Under the pieces are notes generated by a model that searched no databases, was not told the origin of the DNA, and saw only the letters and a list, made by a program, of their open reading frames with translations. Positions 1 to 12,400 of a DNA stretch of 64,000 nucleotides are shown here, one piece after another. The DNA comes from Phellopilus nigrolimitatus (Eukaryota; Basidiomycota; Agaricomycetes; Hymenochaetales; Hymenochaetaceae). The stretch is from NCBI GenBank assembly GCA_021029095.1, contig JAJOHG010000098.1:1-64000 (forward strand), given 5' to 3'. The position numbers and the translations under genes are program-made. Every line of letters begins with the position of its first letter. Position 1 is the stretch's first letter.

Positions 1-1165
1 TGGCGTCGTAGCATCAAAATCGAACTCCACCGACGCCAGCAACCCAATGCGCCGCAGGGAGGTATGCACGGGCCTCTTGTCTGACGACATTTTTCTACTG
101 CGGATCGGATGAGCGAGGGAGCAACGTGATCTGAGCATTCGAGCAACTCGAGTCTGGGACACTGCGTGAAAATCCAGTCCATCGCTTGACGCCTTGGTAA
201 TGCGCATGAACCAAAATCGAGCGTCAAAGTTGTTAAGGATGTTCCATAGGATGCGCAAAGCTTTTGCATTACTCTGATCAGGGTTTCAACATCGGGGCAG
301 GAATAATCTTCGAATTTAGGCTTTATACATGCACGTACGCGCATGTTCGCAATTTCGGGAGAAAGCAGTACTTGATGAGGATTTCAACGTTTTCAAATTC
401 TTCAGCTTCAGACACATCGCAAACGAGCACCTCTAAGCGAGGAAGGATAACCTTTTCGGTTATCTTTCTGGCCAGTATGTGATGGGCAGGAAGGGAAATG
501 TCGAGGCGCAGTTCCCTGAGAGCTGGAAAAAGCGAATGGGAGCAAATATCCGAAAGACATCTTGCTGGTGTGAGTATATCGACGCGTAAAGTTCGAGGAT
601 CTGGAAGGGGATATTGAAGTAGTTTCGACTCAATAATTTTGAAAAAAGAGAAGTCCCGACAAATCTGGTATTGCAAGTTAGGCTCATGTACGATCGTTTG
701 CACTGATGCCGAGCACGACACGAAAAGGCGCAAAAGATCTGAGCGACAAACTTCATACCAGCTCGGCGGAATGTAGAACATGATGTATAAGTGCTTGATC
801 CAACAGTCGTGGCGTTTTTGAAGGCTAGGCTGTGCAAGGCGATCCTCCTGGAGCGTCCGGACTAAAGCCGACAGCTGCCCTACGTCGCGAAGATAGACGA
901 AAGAGTATAGAATCGGAGTGGTGAGAGTGCACCAAAGTCTGCATACGAGAACGAGACTTTTGATCGAGCGTATGTATGCCCTCCAGGCATGGTTGAAGAA
1001 TGTGGGTGTCTCCGGATCGGACCCGTTCCATTTCAAATAGGCAAATATGAGCCGCAGAATCTCTGGGGGAAGATCGGCAATACTGAGTCCTCCTTCCCGA
1101 CCGATTCTTAAAAGCATATGATTCAGATAAGTCGCCTTTGTTTCGCATGGTGAACAAGATGTCAA
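1..1165 (-). CDS. F-box protein, 3' end beyond the window
   Basis: The first exon runs from an ATG at 1165 to about 323. Residues about 28-45 read LSIADLPPEILRLIFAYL, the N-terminal half of an F-box, which in known proteins binds Skp1 in SCF ubiquitin ligases. A leucine-rich region of irregular repeats follows, as in fungal F-box/LRR substrate receptors. Further minus-strand coding continues after an intron (about 290-90), and a last open stretch (about 86-1) runs off the left edge, so the C-terminus is missing. Exon joins downstream of 323 are inferred from open frames and plausible splice sites. The substrate cannot be told from the sequence. It is divergently transcribed from the RPAP1 gene, about 280 bp apart. 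Confidence 0.6.
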
Positions 1166-1446
1166 TGTCAGGAAGTCCGCCCAAAGGGATTTTGAAACTT
1201 ACCAGCAGGTTGCAGGCAAACGCGAGACCAAGATAACCAGACAAGCGGGAGCCGAATGCTTTCAATCCTTTGTGTTAAATTCGAATCGGTTGAGTGACGG
1301 TTCCAGTTCAAGTCTGAAACCGCTCGGACTTGAGGTTGAAGCCACTAAAGGTGTCACGTGAACGATATCGGAAACGGAGTGGTGCTGGTGCAGTGCCAAC
1401 CTTTACCTTGCCAGAAATTTGCAATGCATTTACTTTACCACATCTC

Positions 1447-4400
1447 ATGTCGAGACCACAACCACTTCCATCGCTCGTCGGCTCGGTTGTAGAACGCCCA
1501 TCCAGTGCCCGACCATCATTCAATGTTGCATCATCCGCGCCGTCGACAGGATTTCCGTCTGTCCAGCACCGTTCGAAGAGCGCGTTCGCTCGAGCTAGGG
1601 AGGCCAAACGAAGCGTGCCTGGAACACGAGACGCGGAAGAATCAAGGATAAGAGATGTGCCGATTGTTCAGCGAAGTGGGACGCTGCTTTTTGGGGCTCA
1701 AGGAGCGGAAGAGCAGGATGTAGAAGGAGAAAGACCGCTCTCGAATGGTGAGTTAGTGCGATTCGTCTCCGTGCTCGCCAGCTCACACAACATTTACGCG
1801 TTTTTGAATCGATAAGGCAAGACGTCGGCTGGCTCAAATAGCGACCTCGAGCCCCGGAGAAAGTCGACGATACCTAGAACACCTCTCGGTTCGGACGAAG
1901 AAAGATGGAAGATGCAAATGACACAGGACAACGAGCGCGCGGTCGATAGTATGACTGAGGCCGAGCGAGAACGCCATCGAGCTGAAATTCTCGAACAACT
2001 CGGTCCGGAAGTGGGTGAATTGCTTCGGCGAGTTAGGGATGCGCGGACTGGGAAGTTACCAGAGAAAGGTGCGCTTGGAATGCTTTTCGTGTAGCTTCTT
2101 ACAGTGGGCGCCTACTGCATGTCTGTTGCACGCTACTCCCGCGTTGTAACTTGCATGTTACATGAAGTGCCGTGCAGGTCAAACACTGCAATGCACGAAA
2201 CATATATCCCAATGTTCTACTTGCTTGTGATGTTTTTGTTCCTGTGGCTAACTCTCCGCTTTGTCGTAGATGTACTTCATTCTCCCGCAAGTAGCCAGAG
2301 TAAGGAAATCTAATACGTTGCTAGACTGCTAAATTTTGTGGCTGACTTTTGCTTTGTGGTCTGTAGAGAAGCTCGGTACTGAAACACACGTTGAACCTAT
2401 ACACACCGATACTCCTGAGGATCCTCCCGTGCTTAGCGATCAGGGAAAGAAGAGGCAAAGAGATGGTATGGAGCGTGTTCTTTCTGAAATATAAAGCGAA
2501 CTCATGATCTTCAGACGATGAAATACTTCAACCCACTCCGAATCGGCTTCACGTTCATAGCAGTGCGTAACATTTCGATGTTCTCGTAGGAAATTTCACG
2601 AAGCAACGCAATAGGACTCGCTTCTCCTCCTCGCGGGATACTCGTCTCAAGCACGCCTCCAACTTCACGAAGCTCTACGCCCGGAAAAACACGCAAACTC
2701 CGGTTTGCAGATGTGACACCGGACGATGTGCATGTCTTCCAGTCCGAACCGTCATCTCCGCGTCGGCCAGTTGGCCTCTTACTCCCTCCTCCTCCGGATG
2801 TGAACTGCGGCGATGTCGAATTGATAGAGGACATCAAAGGAAATGACTTTCCTCAGACCGCGGAATCGTCGAGCGCAGAAACTGTACCTGAGGAGGGAAC
2901 CCCGGAGGATATCCGGCGTCGTTTCTTCCCAAATATGCCTGCCCATGATCCCAATCTAGAATGGATCGAAGCCGGAAATGCGTCTGAACTTGAGCATCAC
3001 GCCGAACCGCGCTTTGATCTGTCGGGCGCGCTCGTCCCGCCAGAGCAGTGGGCTGAGCTTCCCACACACTTGGGCCTCCATCACCATGGCGGGCCATCGG
3101 CTGCGGCAGGCTATACTTTCGTGGATTTGCTCCTCCTTGCGCGCTCGAGCGTGCCTGCGCAGCGCGCATCTGTCCTCGGTGTGCTTACGAAGCTCGTGCG
3201 TCGGCTTGTGCTCAGGGAACCCGAGGTAGAGGGACTGCGAGATTCGGAAAGTATACGAGCCAGATCTCTGGCGGTGGGTTTGGCGGCGCTGGCAGAGAAG
3301 GGGAGCTTGGTAGTACAGGCCATCAACCTCGTCTGGACATGTGTTGTCTTTTGGGACGAAGAGTTGGTGGAACGATTAGAAGGTGTTGAGCTCCGACCGC
3401 TCAATTTGAATACGAGTGAAGAGCTTGAGTCGAAGGATGCGATCTCGACGAATGACCCTCTGTCCTCCCTCCCGTTTCCCACGTTACTCGGTCAAATAGC
3501 ATCGCATCTCGACGTTTCCGATCTCCCACGCGAATCCCTGTCTCAGCTTCTCTCTATCACACATCGACTCGCACGGCATTCCGTCAAGATCGCCAACGCG
3601 ATCTCAGAAACGCCTCAGCTCGTCGGTAACATTGTTCGCGCTTTTCTTCTTACACCCATCCCGCCCTCCGCGAACGATTCGCTCCCGGACCCGCTTGCTC
3701 TTCGCCTACTCCACACACTAGCGATCTCCTCGCGCGCAAATGCGAAGGCTCTTGAAGGCCCCGCCGATGCGCTCCTGAGGTTCGTCACGACCAATGTGCC
3801 TCTGTCGACCTCCCCTTTCCCGCGTCCTCTTGCAGAGGCACTATTATGTGGGACGCTCGATCTGTACGCCGTCCTCGCGCGGTATGGCGTGTACGCGGGC
3901 GTCGCGACAACTGCTGCGGAACACTTCGGGAGACTCTCGGCATCTCTGTTCTCGGAAGTTGGAGAGGTGTCGGACCAGCTGAGAATAGCCTGGTTGTGCG
4001 TTTTAGACGCCTGGATGGTATGCGCACGCGACCCACACCGGACGACACCGACCCACGACCTGCTATGGAGTCAGGTCATCGGGTGGACGTGGGGCGACGA
4101 TCTTCTAGGCTTCAGGAAGATGCTTCTAAGCAAGGGGAGGAGCTCGAATGAGCGGGTCTGGGCTTCGCTATGGGGTGCCCTCGCTGCGTGGCTGGAGGGA
4201 TGCCGCGTGAACAGCGCCAAGGCTGGGCAGGGCGAGCGAAATATTGTTTGTATGGCCGTCGCAGAGACGTGGTCGTCGGGCTTGCAGGAGGAAAAAGCAG
4301 TGATCACTGGCGTGATTACGTCTCTGCGACAAATGCTGTCGAATCCGCCGAATGATGAATGCGCTTTCCAGGAGTGGGCATCGTATCTTGGGAATATAGA

Positions 4401-6006
4401 TGCACTGAGTTGGACTTTAAGCGAGTTTACGAGGTTGTGTCTGGCCTGTGTGCAGAAACGAGATTCAAGCTCTGCCGATGGCGATGCTGCAAACTCGACT
4501 GTTGCACCGTCCTGGGTCCTTGATGCACACTCCCTTCTGTTATCATTGGCGCACGATCTCATCTCGCACCCCATATGGAATCGAAGCCTGGAAAAGTTAG
4601 GCGGCGACCAGAGTAAGCTAGTCGCGAGGATTCGGTGTCTGCATTTGCAGTCGTCTAGTGTTCTCCTCGCATTTTGCGTCAAGCTATCCCGCGCCTTGTC
4701 TGCCGATAATGCCTGTCTGCCGCTTGGTATCGCCGTACTGGAAAGGCTTCTTCCAGGAGAAGAAGAAATCGCACTGCGACTTATCGACGAGACTTCTGAG
4801 GTTGAGGAGGCACAGAGTGAACTTGCTGGCAAGTTCGCTTTGCTTCGCCCTTTCTTCAAAAATCTGGTTAGGCCAGACGAAGAAATTTATTTGTCGCCGC
4901 GCGTCGCAACTCCAAACTCGATTCAGCTATGCACGACGCAGTGTCTTCCCGCAGAATTCCGCCCACGCACGTCATCAAGCAAGGCGCACTTCGGTCTTCC
5001 GCTCAGCCGCGACTGGCCATGCGTCGCACTGGACCACCTCCTGCGATCCGGGACGTCAGCTGTGCTGACTAACCCCAACGCAGTACCTGAGTCCTGGAGC
5101 GCATCGGAGACGGAGCTTGTTCAGGCTTCTCTCTCACTGTTAAATCGTCTGCAAACTACGTTGAGAGTAGGGGGTTTTGATGATTTTACAATGAGCATGG
5201 AGCACGCGGCGTTCACGTGTATGAAAGTGTTCATGCTTGAGCACAATCAGCAACAGAGCGACTCGAGTGAGGAGGTCTTCCGCGACACAGTCGTCGGGCG
5301 ATTAATGGACGAGCTCTTGAAGCCCTTCTCATATGGTGAAGCTCAAATGCCAAGAACGTCGCCTTCACCGTCAGTGACACTGGAAGACGTATCAAAGGGG
5401 TTTCTTGGCGCCGGGACGCCGTTCTACCAATTCTACACCGATTTTATCGCGTTGTACGATGCAATCTCATTATCACATCGCACATTTGCCCGCCTGCTTC
5501 TGCCGCCGACAAGTATGGCATATGCAATCGATTATCGCAAACACCTTTGGGGCGATTTTGGACACGTTGTGCGCACCATTCAGACGCCGATCGACGAGGT
5601 GCTCGCGCCGGACCTCAAGTCGTATCTGTGGCCGTCTGAGATGAACGCAGAGATGCTTGGATGGTACCTGCGCGCGCTCACTAAGTGGCCGCTTTCCGGT
5701 TTCGTGCGCTTCGTCGCCGTGCACCATGTCGCAAGCAGCATCTGGCCCGATCTGCAGGAGGAATCCGGAGTCGTTCGCGAGAAGCGTGCGCGGATGCTGC
5801 TCCACGCCGTCGTCGGTCAGACTCGTCCAGACGTTGTGAAGGACATTGCACATTACACACAGACGCACGGCGGCAATGCTCATCTTCCTCCGAAGTGTTA
5901 TGAGTGCAGTGAAGATCGGAAAAGCGCGAGGCTCACATACGTCAAGGTGTGGGGCGACACGCAGTTGGCGGGAAACCTATCATCGATTTTCGCGCAAATT
6001 CAATGA
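1447..6006 (+). CDS. RPAP1: RNA polymerase II-associated protein 1 (RPAP1/Rba50 family)
   Basis: RPAP1 helps assemble RNA polymerase II and links it to chaperones and GPN GTPases in the cytoplasm. The ATG at 1447 gives a short N-terminus with a HRSKSAFARARE motif typical of fungal members; an in-frame ATG at 1330 is an alternative start. Intron 1 fits best at 1752-1841. Exon 2 (1842-2068) encodes the RPAP1_N helix (DNERAVDSMTEAERERHRAE). Small exons follow around 2375-2470 and 2515-2562, then a long exon from about 2592 to the stop at 6006. The RPAP1_C signature lies near 3000-3180: RFDLSGALVPPEQWAELP, then THLGLHHHG and a SSVPAQRASVL helix. The remaining 900 or so residues are helical HEAT-like sequence, as in other RPAP1 proteins. 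Total length is about 1,400 residues. Exact joins of the small exons are inferred. Confidence 0.88.
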
Positions 6007-6718
6007 TTTCTTGCTGGGATATTCTGTATTGCTAGTGCTTGCAGCTTCTTTGTATTCCTTATTTTTTTCTTTCTTATGTGATAGATGAGTTTTGTACTCT
6101 GGGTGGCAGCATTTGCCAAAAATGGGACGAAATGGGAACGTTTTATGTAAAAGTTGAAGCCTCTGAGGTTTGCCTACTTTTCATGCATTCACTTGATGAA
6201 GCGTTACAATAAGCCCGCGAGACGGACAGAAAAGAAGGGCTGCTTAGAACAAGCCCGCAGTCGAAACTTGAAGAGCCTTCGTCTGAAATTCTAGAGAACA
6301 TATCTTGCTGTCCAAATTCTCTCAATGCTTCCTGTACGTACTGTTTCTCAATCTCAACAACTTCACTTCAACTACATCATTTCAACCTTTTGAAAATAAG
6401 ACGACACTTCTATGATTGTTTATCGCGTCTGGCGACTTTGCGTGCACATATACGAAATGATCACGAGTGCTGTTATGGTTGCCCTCCGCGATCCCTCCGC
6501 ACTAACGGTGCACGAGCTCAAGCAGGTCGTGCTCCGGACAAACGCCCAGAATATAATTGGGAAAGTCCCACATCGTTTCCCCGCTAGAGCATACAGTATT
6601 GCCATCCCGATCCAACACAGAACGCCGATTATTCGCGCTCTTTCTTGCTTATTAAAAAAGACGCTCTTTGGTTTCTTGTTTTCATGAACTGCGTATCGTA
6701 CGCAGGAGAAACGATGCC
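6007..6718. other. Intergenic stretch after RPAP1
   Basis: This is the 3' side of RPAP1 followed by AT-rich sequence. A short open frame on the plus strand (6412-6687) has no recognisable domain, and its composition does not stand out. I see no RNA gene or repeat here. Confidence 0.4.
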
Positions 6719-7335
6719 TTACAACAGCGTCCCGCGCACGATCTGAGCGACCATGCCACACGTCTCGTCGCACGCTTGGCTATTCAGCATGCGCTGGTGG
6801 TGGTCGCTCGTCGGGATGCCGTCGAAGCCGCGGCCGACGTCCTCGTAGCGTCGGTGACACACCGCGACGCACACCGCGCAGCTGCGCCGCGAACTCATCC
6901 GCCTCGTGTGCGAGGTAATCGTACGCCGCGGTGAGTATGATCGTCGACGACAGCGCGCGCAGCACCGCGTCGGGCGTGGGCGAGATGAGCGGGTCGCTCA
7001 CGCTACGTGGGGGCGGGAGGTACATGCGCTGTTTCGGTTTTTGAAAGTAAGCTTTTCTTCGCGCAAGGCTAGGCGGGACAAACACACCAGGAAGAAGCGC
7101 GACATTTATTATGGGAGGAAGCGCGTGCGGAGTCGACGCGAGCGATCTTGTCTTCGTACGGTACAGCCAGGCTGGGCGCCTGGAAGAACAACGCCTGCGC
7201 GACGACCATCGCGCCATTAGGGATTGGGCGCGAGGTCGAGAGCGCGCTGCGAGGTTGGCGCGTCAGGTCTGCTGAACAGAGAGGCCACCGCAATGTAAAG
7301 TAAGAAAGTCGTTTGTGGAAGTTGGTTCACACGAC
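6719..7335 (-). pseudogene. Alpha/beta-hydrolase (fold-3 type) relic, copy A
   Basis: The minus strand carries the C-terminal half of an alpha/beta-hydrolase-3 (HSL/arylacetamide deacetylase-like) protein. Recognisable pieces are a segment ending SLAVPYEDKIARVDSAR, then after an intron RMYLPPPRSVSDPLISPTPD, LSSTIILTAAYDYLAHEAD (the strand and turn before the catalytic Asp) and EFAAQLR, then an out-of-frame FDGIPTSDHHQ and a final MVAQIVRGTLL ending at 6719. The frame breaks between EFAAQLR and the His-containing segment, and the Gly of the usual GHGF has become Arg (GRGF). The nucleophile GxSxG part is not present. Copy B at 53.4-54.0 kb and a diverged copy C at 57.3-57.7 kb share the ending. 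It is read as a dead duplicate. Confidence 0.65.
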
Positions 7336-7544
7336 TACCAATCAACCACATGCTTCGAACACATGCTTCGAATATGTACATCTCAGCGGAGTGCAGCATG
7401 TCGATGGAGGTCTGTCATTTCTCACAAACATTCCAAAATGAATCCTCGCCGGTATTCAAACACCGACAGGTGATCTCGCCGCGCTCCGCATCCCTCTCAT
7501 TATGTGCGAGGTCCTCACTGGACGAGTAGCTCGCTCGCCATAAG

Positions 7545-8954
7545 ATGGTGCGGGACATCAGTAAGCAGGAGCAGGAGCTGGGTGCCATCCGCGCCTTTTG
7601 CTGCAAGATGTGTGCGAGAACCTTCAAGCTGCCGAAGTTGAGGTGCGTCCTCTGCCTACTTTCTTTTTCTTCTAAACCCATTGCTGATTGGGAACTGATG
7701 TGTAGGCGACACAGTACCTTGCAGCAAACTACAACCATATGAAGGCGCAGTCCTCAGAGGTAACACGCAGTTCACCAAGCTGAGTAGCTGCAGATCGTCT
7801 ACCTGGAACCAATGAGGCTCTACGTCGTGCGTGCCTCCCTCTACTCTATCTCTGATACATCTATGGGTTTGCTTATAAATATTTATCTTTCTGTTGAGAT
7901 CGTCGGAGAGATTGAAAATCGTTCGGTATGCACATGGAGGATGTGCCTCGCGACGTGAGCACCTCGCTATCGCATCCGCGCTCCCACTAGGCGAATCCGG
8001 CACGGCAGCTGCAAGCGCCAGTGGAGTCTGGTAAACTTAGTCCGTAGATGCTAGTATCCTCGGAACCTGGCTGGGGTGGGAGGCCGATGCCGAATGCAAA
8101 GAGGAGTTCTACGATAATGGCGCAGGCCCGGAAATCAAGGGCGACTTGGAAATGGACGGCGATCGATATTGGGGAGCTGAGACACCTGCTTTTTGTATGA
8201 TTTGTTCGTCGTTTCTTCAAGCACATCCACTCATGCTGCCTCGTTAGTGGCACGGTCTATAGCGGTACATGATGGTCAGCTGCGTCTATTATCGGTGGTT
8301 CCACTTCAGCCCGAGGAGGAACTGACGTCGAAAATACGAGCAGAAAAGCACTCCAATATCTTCTTGCCTGACGATGGATCCTCTCTGTGCCGTATGTGCG
8401 AAACCGAACTCAAATTCTTCTTCCGTAACTCGAATAATCTGACATCGATTTATGTAGACATTCGTTCCGAGTTGCCAATCCTTCACACATATTTAGAAAC
8501 GCCGACCTTTAGAACTCCGACTTGCCTTAGTGACAGTCCCTTGACTTTTCAGCGATGTTGTTCGTGGGGGTCTTCCGTGTACTCACCCGTCCAAAGGCGG
8601 CGGACCAGATCGAGACCTCCGCGGAGCCAGGTTGGCTGGAAAGACGATGGTGTCGCTGTCAACCTACCCTTCCATGGCTGCTTTATTCGACGCTCTGCTC
8701 AGTCTTTAGACTTCTGCCTATCTCTAAGCCATTCGATATGGTACTGGTCTGAAATAGATGGGTCGAACAGCTGCTTGCAGTGCGGCGTCTTTGAAAGGAG
8801 TCACTATCAAGCTTGCGGAAGACAGTGCATGATCTTTAAGTTCTCACGAGACGCGATTGCTCAGCAAGCCATGCGTGTCAGCGAGCTCGCCTCGAAAGCT
8901 GAGGTGAGCGACCTTCTGGAGAGTGGGGTATTTTCTAAACAGTCTGCAGTCTAG
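7545..8954 (+). pseudogene. Unidentified gene X, copy A (probably decayed)
   Basis: I do not recognise this gene. Several plus-strand open stretches (MVRDISKQEQELGAIRAFCC; YLAANYNHMKAQSSE; IVYLEPMRLYVVRA; GTWLGWEADAECKEEFYDNG; LQPEEELTSKIRAEKHSN; LCRMCETELKFFFRNSNNL) are shared with the minus strand of 52.0-53.2 kb, the mirror position in cassette B. Conservation of these strings suggests an ancestral coding gene lying between the hydrolase and the NLR in NLR orientation. In-frame stops and length differences break it in both copies, and I could not build a continuous spliced frame. The last open stretch (8193-8954) is 253 codons with no domain I know. It could be a gene with unrecognised introns rather than a relic. 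Confidence 0.4.
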
Positions 8955-9415
8955 CTGTGTTGGACGAGTTGACGGGGACTCGACACACGTGCTCTGTCGA
9001 CGCGCAGACGCCGTGTTTGAAACATCCCTTAGCCCGTGGAAATGTATAGGGTGTGCATAGCGGTTAACCTTGCCAGAAGACGAAATACACATGACAACTC
9101 GCGTCGATTTGTCGATCTACGGCGGGAAGTTCTGTGAAACTCGAGACATGTAAACAAGCAAGTAGAGTGTATAATATCATCACTAGAGTCATTCAGGAGA
9201 TTCAGCAGCAGTTCGAAATGTCAGATTATTTTATTCTTGACTTGCGCCACCAGTGCAGCCTTTCTCGGACACGGGCGCTTGTCCGAAACCAGCCTTCGGC
9301 ACGTTGCACACGACTCTTGATCGATAGCAACAACCATCGTGCCCACCGCACCCGTCGTCGCTCTCGCTCTCGCTTTCTCGAATTCGACTTCAAACGCGCT
9401 CAGTACTCAAACAGA

Positions 9416-12400
9416 ATGTCTACTTCAGGTCAAGCCGACTCATCTGCTCAGCAAGGCCCTTCAAACCGGTGCGTTACATCGCGCCAAGCTGGATGCGAGT
9501 GATGTCGCTGATAACGGTCTCGCGGTCGGGTGCGCTGGATGAGCAGAAATGCATTTCTGCATCTTCAAGGCAAGTGAATCCTGATATCATACGAAAAGGC
9601 TTGACATATATCAAATACCATTGCAGTCGTGGGCCTTGAGCTCCGAAAGCCGGCGAAACGGCCTCTTTCAATCGAAATCTTCGTTAACAATATATTTCGT
9701 CACAAGGTTCAGACGGATAAGCATGGGGATCCTTCTCGAAAAGACCCGGATATGTACGTCGTGCTCTTGTCCTGCGTTGTTTTGTTTTACCCTCTAGACA
9801 ATTTGCTAGTTATTTTGAGGAAGAGGATTCTCTACGCTTCGTGATCACCGAGATCCATAAAGTCCGCAAAAACAAAACCTACAAAATCACATTCGAAGCC
9901 CAGACTGCTATCAATTATCTATTGGATCAGGACGAAAGTCTCAACCATGGTAGCGCTTCACTCTGTCCTGTTTGTGTTTTGTTCCAATTTTGTTTTCAGT
10001 GTTTCGCGTGCCTTTTGGTCAAGAGAAATTGACGTTGGACATCTCTCTTCCTGACCCGTCTCTCTCTGACCCAGTGAGCTTCGCGTTTTTTCTCAAGAGT
10101 TTGATGTTCATAACGCGGATAGGAGTATGAGGCCATTCTTGGGATGGCCAAGACGGCTCGTGGTGATCTGGAACAGCAGCATCCCATTCTTGCTAAAATT
10201 CAGAAGATCGATGGCCTTGCCCGTGCAGTCTTGCAAGTTGCAAAAGCTATTAGTGAGGTGAGTATCTTACAAGTCCTTTACACAGCTATAAGTCCTGATA
10301 TCTGAAATGCAAAAGCTGAATACCAAAGCTAAGATTGTCATCGGTGTTGTGGAAGTTCTCTATAAGGTATGCAGTCTGCACCATTACACCTGAGAATAGG
10401 TCACTACAAGTGTATTACAGAAAGTAATGGAAGCTGGGGAACTTTATACAAAGTTTTCCGATCTTCTTGATGAGATGATCCATATGCTCTCAGTCATTGA
10501 TATAGCTCAGAAATATGTACGGCTTGACAGGACAAAGGATATTTTACAAGAAGTCCTTAAGCATACTAGGCAAGCTGCTTTGTATGTTTATAAGTTTCGT
10601 TCATTGGGTGTGTGATAGTTACAAACTGCACACGGACAATGCTGAATACTCATTTTCTGATATGAGCAGGTCATCTTACAAATGCTCATCAGAGAGAAAT
10701 CGATGATTTCAAGAAGCATTTCAATCACCTCCAAGAGGACTATGACAGGTTTATCAACCTTGAGGTCCTTGATATAGTATATTCAGGAGGTATGAAAATT
10801 ACAGTGGTTTACAACTTGAACTGACTGGTAGGAACTGTAGACAAACGTGCCCTCTTGAAGACTCTCTCAAGCTTGGAACATGAGGATTTTGATCCCACAC
10901 TGAAATGCTTGAAAGGCACCCGGATTTCCCTTCTTGATCAAATTACAGATTGGGCAGAGAGCCAGACCAGTCAGCCCTTCTTCTGTTTGACAGGGCCTGC
11001 AGGTTCTGGAAAGAGTTCCATTGCTGTGTCGGCTGTGCTGCAGCTTAAAGAGAAAAAGATGCTAGGAGGCAATTTCTTCTGTGATGCTGGTGTCGCTCAG
11101 CAGAGAAGTTCTAGGAACATCCTTCCCAAGCTAGCTTCCATGCTGGCCAAGAAGCATGGTCATTTTGCTAAACACCTCTTACACATTCTAAGGCAGGATA
11201 CAGATGACTTGCCCAATAGCAGAGATATCATGCACCAGTGTCAGCAGCTACTTGACTTTCCCCTGGCACAGATAACTTCAGGTCATAAACAACACAATTT
11301 TGTCCTTGTAGTTGATGCCCTTGATGAATGTGAAGGGCCAGCAACTACTGCTGAGATCCTTCAGACTCTGCTCCAGCTCTCCAGAAATGTCCCTTGGCTA
11401 AAAGTGTTCTTGACCAGTAGACCTCAGAAAGAGTTGCATGACTTCCTGGACAAGGAAAAGAATCATATTCTCCCCTTCCCACTGCAGCTCACAGAAAGCA
11501 GTGAAGACATCTTGACTTTTACAAAGCATAGCATGAATCTTCTCATTTCCAAGGGATTGCCAGCTCATTATGCTGATGAAAACATCTTGAATCAGCTTGC
11601 TGCAAAGGCAAAGGGTCTGTTTATATGGTCATCCACAGTTTTCAGATACATATCTGGGAAGCTTTCTGCTGAAGACAGGCTCAAAGAAGTGCTTCACTCT
11701 GACGACCTAGGTCAGACTGCAGAGGCAGCCCTAGATGATCTCTATGCAAAGATTCTAGGAAAGGCCATAGGAGATGGGTCTGACAGACATTTATTCATGG
11801 AGGTCCTGGGGATCATGCTAGCTGTCTATCAACCATTGACAATAGAGGATATCTCTCATCTTCTCAGCACTACTGTCTCTGACCCCCTTCATGTGGTCAC
11901 AAATGTCTGTGATTATATGCAGTCAGTCCTCTATAAAGGAGACCATGCAGTCATGCAATTCTATCACCAGTCTTTTGCAGATTTCCTGACATCAGAGGAG
12001 CGCTGCACTAAGGCTAACTTGAAGGATGTCTTTGTTGACATTAAAAGCTGCCATGCAAGGATTGGAATAAAAGCACTGGGTCTGGTGAAGAAGGAAGCTA
12101 GATTCAACATTTGTGGCATAAAGTCATCTTACCTCCCTAATAGTCACATTGTTGCCCTAGGAGATCAAATTCAGACATTACCCAGATATCTTGTCTATTC
12201 ATCCCTTTTCTGGCCACAGCACATAACTGCTGCAGAGTTCAGTCAAGAACAGAGGAGTATTCTTCATGCAGAACTTGAGACCTTATTCTCAGGGCCCAAG
12301 CTTCTCTATTGGCTTGAGATAGTCAGTCTTAAGAAAAACTTGAGAACACTTGTGGACATTCTGCCAAATCTAGTATCTTGCTTATCAGTAAGTGAACAAT

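Noticed and set aside
9339..9542. Open frame with a TGA at 9540 where the cassette B copy has CGA, read at first as a nonsense mutation in NLR-A.
   Set aside because: A better model puts this stretch in the first intron (9429-9546) of NLR-A and NLR-B, joining the short ATG exon in frame to EMxFCIF. The similarity of the frames is then due to the duplication.
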